64,000 bases of DNA. Source: Pseudomonas orientalis. GTDB taxonomy: Bacteria; Pseudomonadota; Gammaproteobacteria; Pseudomonadales; Pseudomonadaceae. The first letter of the stretch is position 1. Every line of letters starts with the position of its first letter. Positions 1-9,177 of the stretch are shown here, piece after piece. Under the pieces are notes generated by a model. That model was not told the origin of the DNA and ran no database searches. It was given only the letters and a program-made list of their open reading frames with translations. The position numbers were made by a program, and so were the translations under genes. The stretch spans positions 1 to 64,000 of the forward strand of contig NZ_JYLM01000016.1 of NCBI RefSeq assembly GCF_001439815.1. Direction: 5' to 3'.

Positions 1-44
1 ATCAGCCTGGCGGGAAGGGCTTCTTTTTGGGTTAGCGCCGCGTC

Positions 45-289
45 TCAGGTCTCGCCGTCGTCAAAGGTCTCACTGTCCTCCCCTTCGTTGACGGGGTTTT
101 CCGGATCCCTGACATCGGTGGGCTGAGACTGCGGTTTCCAGCTGCCGGAGTTGACCTGTTGGCCTTTCTCTTGGTGACAGGGCCGGTGTCCTTCCATTGG
201 GGCGTGCCATCGCCGGCCAGTGCCGGGAGCGTCGTAAGCCCCGGGCCTGCCAGTAGCATCAGACAAATAGCGTATCGAACATTGCGCAC
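45..289 (-). pseudogene. Small secreted protein, reading frame broken near 170-178
   Basis: A GTG at 289 follows an AAGGAG ribosome binding site and starts a clear signal peptide (positive start, then a hydrophobic stretch rich in Leu ending in LPALA). In this frame the protein loses Pseudomonas-like codon use after about residue 38 and becomes Arg/Ser/Thr-rich. The neighbouring frame then has good codon use and encodes an acidic tail ending SETFDDGET with a stop at 45-47. Joining the two needs one extra base near 170-178, at the run ACCAAGAGAAAGG (minus strand). The joined product would be about 80 residues: signal peptide, short mature region, acidic C-terminus. I do not recognise the family. 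It is either a recent frameshift or a sequencing error; programmed frameshifting is not suggested by any slippery site. Confidence 0.45.
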
Positions 290-370
290 GGTGGTCTCCT
301 TCGCAGTCAATGTGTGAACGCTAGACCCGATGCAGGGTTCTCGCCAATCCCCAGCCGTATAGAGGGCAAA

Positions 371-460
371 ATGTGGGAGGGGGCTTGTCCCCGATAGCAG
401 TGGGTCAGGACGTTACATGTCACTGAAAGACCGCTATCGGGGGCAAGCCCCCTCCCACAT
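371..460. repeat. REPIN: two inverted REP sequences
   Basis: The ends are ATGTGGGAGGGGGCTTG and its reverse complement, with GATAGC/GCTATC continuing the pairing inward, so the whole 90 bp can fold as one long hairpin. This is the REP doublet (REPIN) layout known from P. fluorescens SBW25, moved by RAYT transposases. The same end sequence recurs at five other places in the chromosomal part of this window. No RAYT gene is in the window. Confidence 0.9.
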
Positions 461-532
461 TTGGTTGCATTTCAAAGCCAACAAAAAGGGCGAAGCCATG
501 ACAGCTTCGCCCTCTCTGCTACCGCTCAGACT

Positions 533-2116
<1,584 letters not shown>

Positions 2117-2448
2117 GGGAAATCGCCTGGCAGGTGAGTCAAAAAAGGGCGGCGAGTATAGCGCAAACACGAGGGTACGGACCACCGTTGAGCCCATTGG
2201 GGGTGGCTAAATGCGCCCAAGTGTGGAACCTTTTAAAAGGTAGAGACGTCCACTCCCCTGCTTACGCACTCGGAACAGGGGCTGGAAAATCAGCAAGTTA
2301 GCCTGACGAGGCTGCGCTTATGGCTCGAACTCATGCCGCTTTTGACGGCATTGGCGAGCTGCATTTCGCGATCACATTTCGCTGACAGCCAGCAATGGCT
2401 TGCCACGCAGGAATGTGTTCGTCGACAGAAGAAAAAAGGAGTCCGCCT
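2117..2448. other. Divergent intergenic region, prfC / osmoprotectant operon
   Basis: This 332-bp stretch holds the promoters of prfC (leftward) and of the transporter operon (rightward). I see a perfect palindrome CCTTTTAAAAGG near 2230 and an inverted repeat CCCCTG/CAGGGG at about 2256-2282, which could be a regulator site or a small hairpin. I cannot assign -35/-10 boxes with confidence. Just before the first transporter gene is a strong ribosome binding site (AAGGAG at 2436-2441). No coding sequence is supported here. Confidence 0.5.
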
Positions 2449-3165
2449 GTGGCTATTCGCTATGGCAAAGGGCTTATGGGAGCAGCGGTTGTCGTCGCGC
2501 TCCTGGCCCTGCTGGTCCATTGGATCGGCATCAACACGATCGAACTGTACCGCGACGATTTGTTGTTTTACCTGCAAGCTCATCTGATTCTGGTTTTAGT
2601 GTCCATGCTGGCCGCCCTGATCGTGGGGATCCCCGCCGGTATCCTGCTCAGTCGACCGAACATGGTCGGGCGCGCAGAACGTTTCATGCAGATTTTCAAC
2701 ATCGGCAACACCGTCCCTCCTCTGGCCGTACTGGCCATCGCCCTCGGCGTCCTCGGCATCGGCAGCGGCCCGGCGATCTTCGCGCTGTTTCTCGCCTCCC
2801 TCCTGCCCATCGTGCGTAACACCTACGAAGGCCTGAAGAATGTTCAGGGCTCCCTGAAGGAAGCCGCCACCGGTATCGGCATGACCCCGCGACAGGTGCT
2901 GTTTCGTGTGGAGCTGCCCAACGCTGTGCCGATCATCATCGGCGGTGTGCGCGTGGCCCTGGCGATCAACGTCGGTACCGCGCCGCTGGCGTTCCTGATT
3001 GGTGCCAACAGCCTGGGCAGCCTGATCTTCCCCGGCATTGCCCTGAACAACCAGCCACAACTGCTGCTCGGCGCTGCGTGCACCGCGCTGCTGGCATTGC
3101 TGCTTGACGGCCTGGTGACCATGGCCAGCCGCCTCTGGCTGGAACGCGGGTTGCGCCCGTCTTAA
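2449..3165 (+). CDS. Osmoprotectant (betaine/choline type) ABC transporter permease
   Basis: This is an integral membrane permease of the OpuB/OpuC/YehW type (BPD_transp_1 family), 238 residues with about six membrane segments. The EAA loop that contacts the ATPase is visible as EAATGIGMTPRQ, a motif shared with the second permease two genes on. The start is GTG at 2449, seven bases after AAGGAG; upstream ATGs in the same frame have no such site and give a non-hydrophobic extension. It is first in an operon of order permease, binding protein, permease, ATPase. The role in uptake of glycine betaine, choline or related compounds under osmotic stress is from the family; the exact substrate cannot be read from the sequence. 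Confidence 0.9.
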   Translation: MAIRYGKGLMGAAVVVALLALLVHWIGINTIELYRDDLLFYLQAHLILVLVSMLAALIVGIPAGILLSRPNMVGRAERFMQIFNIGNTVPPLAVLAIALGVLGIGSGPAIFALFLASLLPIVRNTYEGLKNVQGSLKEAATGIGMTPRQVLFRVELPNAVPIIIGGVRVALAINVGTAPLAFLIGANSLGSLIFPGIALNNQPQLLLGAACTALLALLLDGLVTMASRLWLERGLRPS

Positions 3166-3184
3166 CGCCAGGTAAGGAATCCAG

Positions 3185-4078
3185 ATGAAAAAACTAAGCT
3201 TGATATTAGGCTGCGTCCTGCTGCTTGCAGGTATTGCGCAAGCCGCCGACAAACCCGTAATCCGCATCGGCGCCCGGGTGTTCACCGAACAGACCCTGCT
3301 CGCCGAAATCACCTCCCAGTACCTGCGCACCAAGGGCTATGACGCCCGTGTGACGGGCGGCCTGGGCAGCAACCTGGCGCGCAGTGCCCAGGAAAGCGGG
3401 CAACTGGATCTGATCTGGGAATACACCGGCGTGTCGCTGGTGGCCTACAACCACATCGACGAGAAGCTCGACAGCGAACAGTCCTACGCACGGGTCAAAG
3501 AACTCGACGCGGAAAAAGGCCTGGTCTGGCTGTCGCCATCGCGCTTCAGCAACACCTACGCCCTGGCGTTGCCGGAGAAGGTTGCTCAGGAACATCCCGA
3601 GATCAACAGCATCAGCGATCTCACTCAAGCCATGGCCGCAGACACCAAGGACCACCGCCTGGTCGCCCTGGACACCGAGTTCGCCAACCGCTCCGACGGC
3701 CTGGCGGGCATGGTCAAGCTGTACGACATGAACCTGACGCGCAAGAACACCCGGCAGATGGACGCTGGACTGGTCTACACCGCGCTGCGCAATGGCCAGG
3801 TGTTTGCCGGCCTGGTCTACACCACCGACGGGCGCCTGAATGCGTTCAAGTTGAAGCTGCTCGAAGACGACAAGCATTACTTCCCGGACTACACCGCAGC
3901 CCCCGTGATCCGTCAGGAGTACCTCGACCAGCACCCGCAACTGGCCGCCGAGCTCAAGCCTTTGGCCACTCTGTTCGACGACGCAACCATGCGCCAGCTG
4001 AATGCGCGGGTCGATGTCGACCATGAAAGCCCGTCCGCCGTTGCCGCCGATTTCCTGCGCCAACATCCAATCAACTAA
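3185..4078 (+). CDS. Periplasmic osmoprotectant-binding protein of the ABC transporter
   Basis: The protein has 297 residues with a signal peptide (MKKLSLILGCVLLLAGIAQA, cleavage after AQA) and an OpuAC/OsmX-type binding fold starting at KPVIRIGARVFTEQ. Residues typical of this family follow: GLGSNLARSA and WEYTGVSL, which form part of the ligand pocket. It lacks a lipobox, so it should be a soluble periplasmic protein. It lies 19 bases after the first permease and 12 bases before the second. It delivers quaternary-amine osmolytes to the membrane complex; the specific ligand is an inference. Confidence 0.92.
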   Translation: MKKLSLILGCVLLLAGIAQAADKPVIRIGARVFTEQTLLAEITSQYLRTKGYDARVTGGLGSNLARSAQESGQLDLIWEYTGVSLVAYNHIDEKLDSEQSYARVKELDAEKGLVWLSPSRFSNTYALALPEKVAQEHPEINSISDLTQAMAADTKDHRLVALDTEFANRSDGLAGMVKLYDMNLTRKNTRQMDAGLVYTALRNGQVFAGLVYTTDGRLNAFKLKLLEDDKHYFPDYTAAPVIRQEYLDQHPQLAAELKPLATLFDDATMRQLNARVDVDHESPSAVAADFLRQHPIN

Positions 4079-4090
4079 AAAGGAGAAGAC

Positions 4091-4744
4091 ATGGAATTTT
4101 TGAACGCCTTTTCCCATCTTGATTGGGCCCAGGTCCTGCACCTGACCTGGCAGCACATCACCCTGGTCGGTATTGCTGTGATTCTCGCGATTGTCGTCGG
4201 TGTGCCCTTGGGCGTGCTGATGACCCGCTATCCGACACTTGCAGGCCCCTTGCAAGCCAGCGCCACGGTATTGCTCACGGTGCCCTCCATCGCCCTGTTC
4301 GGCCTGTTGCTGCCGTTCTACTCCAAATTTGGCCAGGGCCTGGGACCGATGCCGGCGATTACCGCCGTGTTCCTCTACTCCCTGTTGCCGATCATGCGTA
4401 ACACCTACCTGGCGCTCACCGGTGTTGAACCGGGTATCCGCGAGGCCGCCAAAGGCATCGGCATGACGTTCGGCCAGCGCCTGCGCATGGTCGAATTGCC
4501 GATTGCCGTGCCGGTGATCCTCGCCGGTGTGCGCACCGCCGTGGTGATGAACATCGGTGTGATGACCATCGCCGCCACCATCGGCGCCGGTGGCCTGGGT
4601 GTACTGATTCTGGCTTCCATCAGCCGCAGCGACATGTCGATGCTGATTGTCGGCGCCGTGCTGGTCAGTCTCCTGGCCATCTTCGCCGACCTGCTCTTGC
4701 AATGGCTGCAACGCTCGCTGACTCCAAAAGGATTGCTCAAATGA
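4091..4744 (+). CDS. Osmoprotectant ABC transporter permease, second subunit
   Basis: This 217-residue membrane protein is the partner of the first permease: same family, EAA loop (REAAKGIGMTFGQRLRM), and IMRNTYLAL close to the IVRNTYEGL of the partner, so the pair arose by duplication. The ribosome binding site AAGGAG lies seven bases before the ATG at 4091. The stop codon overlaps the ATG of the ATPase gene (ATGA), pointing to translational coupling. Confidence 0.92.
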   Translation: MEFLNAFSHLDWAQVLHLTWQHITLVGIAVILAIVVGVPLGVLMTRYPTLAGPLQASATVLLTVPSIALFGLLLPFYSKFGQGLGPMPAITAVFLYSLLPIMRNTYLALTGVEPGIREAAKGIGMTFGQRLRMVELPIAVPVILAGVRTAVVMNIGVMTIAATIGAGGLGVLILASISRSDMSMLIVGAVLVSLLAIFADLLLQWLQRSLTPKGLLK

Positions 4745-5898
4745 TCGAACTTCAAAACCTGTCCAAGACTTTTCAAAGCAACGGCAAGACTGTCACCGCC
4801 GTCAACGATGTGAGCCTGACCGTCAACGAAGGCGAAATTTGCGTATTCCTCGGTCCTTCGGGCTGCGGCAAGAGTACGACGTTGAAGATGATCAACCGCT
4901 TGATCAAGCCCTCGTCGGGCAAGATCCTGATCAACGGCGAGGACACCACCGACCTGGATGAAGTGACCCTGCGCCGCAACATTGGCTACGTGATCCAGCA
5001 GATCGGCCTGTTCCCGAACATGACCATCGAAGAAAACATCGTGGTGGTGCCCAAGCTGCTCGGCTGGGACAAGCAGAAATGCCACGACCGCGCCCGCGAG
5101 TTGATGAGCATGATCAAGCTGGAACCCAAGCAGTACCTGCATCGCTACCCGCGGGAACTGTCCGGTGGTCAGCAACAGCGCATCGGTGTGATCCGCGCCC
5201 TGGCGGCCGATGCGCCGTTGCTGCTGATGGATGAACCGTTCGGCGCGGTCGACCCGATCAACCGCGAGATGATCCAGAACGAGTTCTTCGAAATGCAGCG
5301 CGCGCTGAACAAGACCGTGATCATGGTCAGCCACGACATCGACGAAGCCATCAAGCTGGGTGACAAGATTGCGATCTTCCGCGCCGGCAAGCTGTTGCAG
5401 ATCGACCACCCGGACACGCTGCTGGCGCACCCGGCGGACGAGTTCGTGAGTAACTTCGTCGGCCAGGACAGCACCCTCAAGCGCCTGCTGCTGGTGAAGG
5501 CCGAAGACGCGGCGGACAACGCGCCGTCGGTGAGCCCGGAAACCCCGGTAGCCGATGCGCTGGAGTTGATGGACGAGCACGACCGCCGCTATGTAGTGGT
5601 CACCTGCGCCGAGAACAAGGCGCTGGGCTATGTACGCCGTCGCGACCTGCACCGTCAGGCCGGTACCTGCGGCCAGTACCTGCGCGAGTTCAACGCCACG
5701 GCGGCGTATGACGAGCACCTGCGCATCCTGCTGTCGCGCATGTACGAGTTCAACCGTTCATGGTTGCCGGTGATGGATGCCGAGCGGGTGTTCCTCGGGG
5801 AAGTGACGCAGGAATCGATTGCCGAGTACCTGAGTTCCGGCAAATCCCGTGGCGGCAAGACCAGTATCGTTTCGCCTGCCGAGACCGCCCTGGCCTGA
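4741..5898 (+). CDS. Osmoprotectant ABC transporter ATPase with tandem CBS domains
   Basis: The 385-residue ATPase drives the transporter. Walker A is at residues 38-46 (GPSGCGKST), the Q-loop at VIQQIGLF, the ABC signature at LSGGQQQR, Walker B at LLLMDEPFG and the H-loop at MVSHDID. After about residue 240 come two CBS domains (PVADALELMDEHDRRYVVV; the second around LRILLSRMYEF), which in OpuA/OpuC sense ionic strength and gate transport. The start at 4741 gives an ATGA overlap with the permease; the longer in-frame start at 4702 lies inside that permease. Last gene of the operon; a REP hairpin follows 17 bases after the stop and may end transcription. Confidence 0.94.
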   Translation: MIELQNLSKTFQSNGKTVTAVNDVSLTVNEGEICVFLGPSGCGKSTTLKMINRLIKPSSGKILINGEDTTDLDEVTLRRNIGYVIQQIGLFPNMTIEENIVVVPKLLGWDKQKCHDRARELMSMIKLEPKQYLHRYPRELSGGQQQRIGVIRALAADAPLLLMDEPFGAVDPINREMIQNEFFEMQRALNKTVIMVSHDIDEAIKLGDKIAIFRAGKLLQIDHPDTLLAHPADEFVSNFVGQDSTLKRLLLVKAEDAADNAPSVSPETPVADALELMDEHDRRYVVVTCAENKALGYVRRRDLHRQAGTCGQYLREFNATAAYDEHLRILLSRMYEFNRSWLPVMDAERVFLGEVTQESIAEYLSSGKSRGGKTSIVSPAETALA

Positions 5899-5915
5899 CA
5901 CAACGCGGTAAAAAA

Positions 5916-5945
5916 ATGTGGGAGGGGGCTTGCCCCCTCCCACAT
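5916..5945. repeat. Single REP palindrome
   Basis: ATGTGGGAGGGGG and its complement are separated by only CTTG, forming one compact hairpin flanked by A and T runs. It is the REP of the same family as the window's REPINs. Its place 17 bases after the transporter operon suggests it also protects or terminates the mRNA. Confidence 0.85.
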
Positions 5946-6307
5946 TTGCCCCACGGTGAGTCAGGGAAATGTGCTCAATTCCCCTTCAGCGGGGAACATC
6001 AATCCGTCACACCGGTCGGTTACATAAGTAGCTGCACGGGGTCGCGCGACGAACGCGTGCACAAACGCGACATTTTTAGTTGATCCCACGCCCGCCAAGC
6101 CCTAAAGTTCGCGCCGAACGTCCATGCTGGAAACGATCCATCCGGCTCAAGTACTGACGACGAGACAGCAAGGCCAAGGGAAGCTTAACCCATGGCCTTT
6201 TTGCTTTCGGCGACATGCCTTGGGAAGTAGGCGAACCAAAGTGGGGATACGGAGGACGTTCATTTGCACCCATTGATCAAATTAGTTTGCCCTTAGGAGT
6301 TCCCAGC
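5946..6307 (+). promoter_or_regulatory. Long leader upstream of speC with a terminator-like hairpin
   Basis: About 360 bases without a conserved gene precede speC. At 6170-6202 AAGGCCA pairs with TGGCCTT, an inner GGG/CCC adds to the stem, and five T follow: a plausible intrinsic terminator or attenuator. A short reading frame of 12 codons (6192-6230, MAFLLSATCLGK) starts inside the hairpin, and another ATG at 6215 is in frame with speC but has no ribosome binding site. A leader peptide or small RNA here is possible; nothing in it matches a riboswitch I know. Confidence 0.4.
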
Positions 6308-7471
6308 ATGTCGATCAACGTCGAAGATTATTTCGCGCGCGCCACCTTTGACAAAATGAAGGCGTTCGCCGACAAACAGGAAACCCCGTTCGTGGTGATC
6401 GACACCGCGATGATCAGCCAGGCCTACGATGACCTGCGCGCCGGTTTCGAATTCGCCAAGGTGTATTACGCGGTCAAGGCCAACCCGGCCGTCGAGATCA
6501 TCGACCTGTTGAAAGACAAGGGCTCGAGCTTCGACATCGCCTCGATCTACGAGCTGGACAAGGTCATGGACCGTGGCGTCAGCGCCGACCGTATCAGCTA
6601 CGGCAACACCATCAAGAAATCCAAGGACATCCGCTACTTCTACGAGAAAGGCGTGCGCCTGTTCTCCACCGACTCCGAAGCCGACCTGCGCAACATCGCC
6701 AAGGCCGCGCCGGGTTCGAAAGTGTACGTGCGTATCCTCACCGAAGGCTCGACCACGGCTGACTGGCCTTTGTCGCGCAAGTTCGGCTGCCAGACCGACA
6801 TGGCCATGGACCTGCTGATCCTGGCTCGTGACCTGGGCCTGGTGCCGTACGGCATTTCGTTTCACGTCGGTTCGCAACAGCGCGACATCAGCGTGTGGGA
6901 CGCGGCGATCGCCAAGGTCAAAGTGATCTTCGAGCGCCTCAAGGAAGAAGACGGCATCGAGTTGAAGTTGATCAACATGGGCGGCGGCTTCCCGGCCAAC
7001 TACATCACCCGCACCAACAGCCTGGAAACCTACGCTGAAGAAATCATCCGCTTCCTCAAGGAAGACTTCGGCGACGACCTGCCGGAAATCATTCTGGAGC
7101 CAGGCCGTTCGTTGATCGCCAACGCCGGTATCCTGGTCAGCGAAGTGGTGCTGGTAGCGCGCAAGTCGCGTACCGCCGTCGAGCGTTGGGTGTACACGGA
7201 TGTGGGCAAGTTCTCCGGCCTGATCGAAACCATGGACGAAGCCATCAAGTTTCCGATCTGGACCGAGAAAAAAGGCGAGATGGAAGAGGTGGTCATTGCC
7301 GGCCCGACCTGCGACAGCGCCGACATCATGTATGAAAACTACAAGTACGGCCTGCCGTTGAACCTTGCGATTGGCGATCGCTTGTACTGGCTGTCGACCG
7401 GTGCCTACACCACCAGCTACAGCGCGGTTGAGTTCAATGGGTTTCCGCCGTTGAAGTCGTTTTACGTTTAA
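6308..7471 (+). CDS. speC: Ornithine/lysine decarboxylase, fold III (SpeC type)
   Basis: The 387-residue PLP enzyme removes CO2 from ornithine (putrescine) or lysine (cadaverine) in polyamine synthesis. It has the alanine-racemase-like barrel: PLP lysine K57 in YYAVKANP, the phosphate-binding MGGGFP, EPGRSL, and the catalytic cysteine in TCDSADIM near the end. Length and gene neighbourhood match P. aeruginosa PA4519 speC. The ATG at 6308 follows TAGGAG at 6295-6300; an in-frame extension back to 6215 has no ribosome binding site. Some proteins of this type take both substrates, so lysine decarboxylase activity is possible. A strong bidirectional terminator follows. Confidence 0.93.
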   Translation: MSINVEDYFARATFDKMKAFADKQETPFVVIDTAMISQAYDDLRAGFEFAKVYYAVKANPAVEIIDLLKDKGSSFDIASIYELDKVMDRGVSADRISYGNTIKKSKDIRYFYEKGVRLFSTDSEADLRNIAKAAPGSKVYVRILTEGSTTADWPLSRKFGCQTDMAMDLLILARDLGLVPYGISFHVGSQQRDISVWDAAIAKVKVIFERLKEEDGIELKLINMGGGFPANYITRTNSLETYAEEIIRFLKEDFGDDLPEIILEPGRSLIANAGILVSEVVLVARKSRTAVERWVYTDVGKFSGLIETMDEAIKFPIWTEKKGEMEEVVIAGPTCDSADIMYENYKYGLPLNLAIGDRLYWLSTGAYTTSYSAVEFNGFPPLKSFYV

Positions 7472-7505
7472 AAGCAGCAGTAAGTTTTAAGCTACAAGCT
7501 ATAAG

Positions 7506-7536
7506 AAAAAACCCATGACATTTCATGGGTTTTTTT
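7506..7536. terminator. Bidirectional intrinsic terminator
   Basis: ACCCATGA and TCATGGGT form an 8-bp stem with a 4-base loop, flanked by A5 on the left and T6 on the right. It can end speC transcription rightward and the piuC-Sel1 transcript leftward, since the latter stops at 7542. Confidence 0.88.
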
Positions 7537-7541
7537 ATGCC

Positions 7542-8291
7542 TCAGGAAACGCTCAAGGCACGCTGTTGATATGCATCGGCCATGGCGCGAATCTGCGGAT
7601 CGTAGGCGATTGCCAGCGCCTTGTGTGCCCCCCGCAAAAACTTTGAATTCCCGCCGTCCAGCGCTTTGCGCAACCACTCCAGTGCCGCTTCGATCTGGCC
7701 GCTATCGGCCAACACCGCCGCATAACTGAACTGTCCACGAAAATCCCCGGCTTCGGCTGAACGTCGGTACCACTCAACGGCCGCTTCAAAATCCCTCGGG
7801 CAATACTGCCCATCTTCCAGATAGCGCCCCAGCAGATTCATCGACTTGGCGTGGCCCTGCTCTGCCGCCTGGCGATACAGCACCAGCGCCTGGACCTGAT
7901 CCTGCACAACGCCACGGCCGGTCGCCAGCAGGTTGGCGTAGTTGTACTGCCCCCAATCCAGCCCGGCCTCTGCTGCCAGCCGGTAATCCCGCGCAGCCGC
8001 CGCTTCATCGGCGGCGCACCCCCAACCATGCTCCAGGCAACGCCCGGCCATATTGCGCGCCATCAAGTGCCCGCCTTGCGCCGCAATCCGAAACCAGCGC
8101 AGCGCCAATGCTTGATCGCGGGCAATGCCGCGTCCTTCCAGCAGGATCTGCCCGAGCAACGCCTGGGCATCGACCACGCCTTCCCTGGCCGCAATCAGAA
8201 TCGCCTGGGCGGCGCGCACCGGAGAATCATCGAGCATCGACTGCAATTGCTCGACGTTGAGCACTTCCTGGCGACGCAGTAAAAACCCCAT
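7542..8291 (-). CDS. Sel1-repeat (TPR-like) protein
   Basis: The 249-residue protein is built of about five to six Sel1-like repeats of roughly 36 residues, recognisable by elements such as AQALLGQILLEGRG, ALRWFRIAAQGGHLMA, QYNYANLLATGRG, ALVLYRQAAEQGHAKS and AVEWYRRSAEAGDFRG. Such proteins are scaffolds for protein contacts. No signal peptide is seen, so it is likely cytoplasmic. The ATG at 8291 lies one base after the stop of piuC (TGAGATG), so the two genes are coupled; the P. aeruginosa pair PA4515-PA4516 has the same order. Its role in iron uptake is unknown; the link is inferred from the operon. Confidence 0.85.
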   Translation of the reverse strand: MGFLLRRQEVLNVEQLQSMLDDSPVRAAQAILIAAREGVVDAQALLGQILLEGRGIARDQALALRWFRIAAQGGHLMARNMAGRCLEHGWGCAADEAAAARDYRLAAEAGLDWGQYNYANLLATGRGVVQDQVQALVLYRQAAEQGHAKSMNLLGRYLEDGQYCPRDFEAAVEWYRRSAEAGDFRGQFSYAAVLADSGQIEAALEWLRKALDGGNSKFLRGAHKALAIAYDPQIRAMADAYQQRALSVS

Positions 8292-8292
8292 C

Positions 8293-8973
8293 TCAGACCT
8301 CAACCCAACGGCGCAACAAATTGTGATAGGTGCCGGTGAGCTGGATCAGCGCCGGATGGTCGGGCACGTCGCGGCTCAGTTGCTGGATGGCGCCATCCAT
8401 CTCGAACAGCAGGGTGCGCTGGCTGTCTTCGCGCACCAGGCTCTGGGTCCAGAAGAACGAGGCGTAGCGCGCGCCACGGGTCACCGCGTTGACTTTATGC
8501 AGGCTCGAACCCGGGTACAGCACCATGTCGCCCGCAGGGAGCTTGACGCGCTGCAGGCCGAAAGTGTCCTGGATTTCCAGCTCGCCGCCGTCGTAGTCGT
8601 CGGGGTCGCTGAAGAACAATGTGGACGACAGGTCGGTGCGCACGCGCTCGTGGCTGCCTGTGGGCTGACGCACCGCGTTGTCGATATGAAAGTCGAAACT
8701 GCCGCCTGCGGTGTAACAGTTGAGCAGCGGCGGAAACACCTTGTGCGGTAACGCCGCTGACATAAACAGCGGGTTGCTCCACAAGCGCTCCAGCATCGCC
8801 GCGCCGATTTCCTTGGCCAGCGGATGGCCCTCGGGTAATTGCAGGTTGTGCTTGGCCTTGGCGGACTGGTGCCCGGCGGTGACTTTGCCGTCGGCCCATT
8901 CGGCCTGTTCCAGGGCTTGGCGAATACGCTGCACCTCCTCGCGAGAGAACAGGCCGGGAATATGCAGCAACAT
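8293..8973 (-). CDS. piuC: PKHD-type Fe(II)/2-oxoglutarate hydroxylase PiuC
   Basis: The 226-residue protein is a 2-oxoglutarate/Fe(II) oxygenase with the jelly-roll metal triad: H and D in FDFHIDNAV and the distal His in SSLHKVNAVTRG, with the 2-oxoglutarate-binding Arg shortly after (RGARYASFFW). Length and the N-terminus MLLHIPGLFS match PiuC/YbiX. It is encoded head-to-head with the siderophore receptor gene piuA, as in P. aeruginosa PA4514-PA4515. The family is iron-repressed; a candidate Fur box lies 29 bases upstream. The substrate is not established. Confidence 0.93.
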   Translation of the reverse strand: MLLHIPGLFSREEVQRIRQALEQAEWADGKVTAGHQSAKAKHNLQLPEGHPLAKEIGAAMLERLWSNPLFMSAALPHKVFPPLLNCYTAGGSFDFHIDNAVRQPTGSHERVRTDLSSTLFFSDPDDYDGGELEIQDTFGLQRVKLPAGDMVLYPGSSLHKVNAVTRGARYASFFWTQSLVREDSQRTLLFEMDGAIQQLSRDVPDHPALIQLTGTYHNLLRRWVEV

Positions 8974-9001
8974 GAGCGATACCTGAGGTCAGAGAGCTGG
9001 C

Positions 9002-9020
9002 AATGGTATTGATTCTTATC
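9002..9020 (-). promoter_or_regulatory. Candidate Fur box between piuC and piuA
   Basis: On the minus strand the site reads GATAAGAATCAATACCATT, which agrees with the Fur consensus GATAATGATAATCATTATC at 11 of 19 positions, including the first GATAA. It sits 29 bases before piuC in the 204-bp divergent region. The match is moderate; support comes from the iron role of both genes. Confidence 0.45.
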
Positions 9021-9177
9021 CTCCCTGTAAAACGACGCGACGAACGAGAGCGCAAAATCCGTAAGCAAAAAGTGTAAAGAATGTAAATTCAACGCGAATA
9101 GTAATGTATCGCAATTGATAGAAAGTCTTGTTCACCCTATATTCCGCGACCTCACATCCTTGGGGAAAGGACACGTC

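Noticed and set aside
2225..2245. CCTTTTAAAAGG palindrome as a specific regulator site before the transporter operon
   Set aside because: A short AT-centred palindrome with no second copy or known consensus; mentioned only as a possible site.
5946..6307. Known riboswitch class before speC
   Set aside because: I could not match any conserved riboswitch core; only a terminator-like hairpin and short frames are supported.
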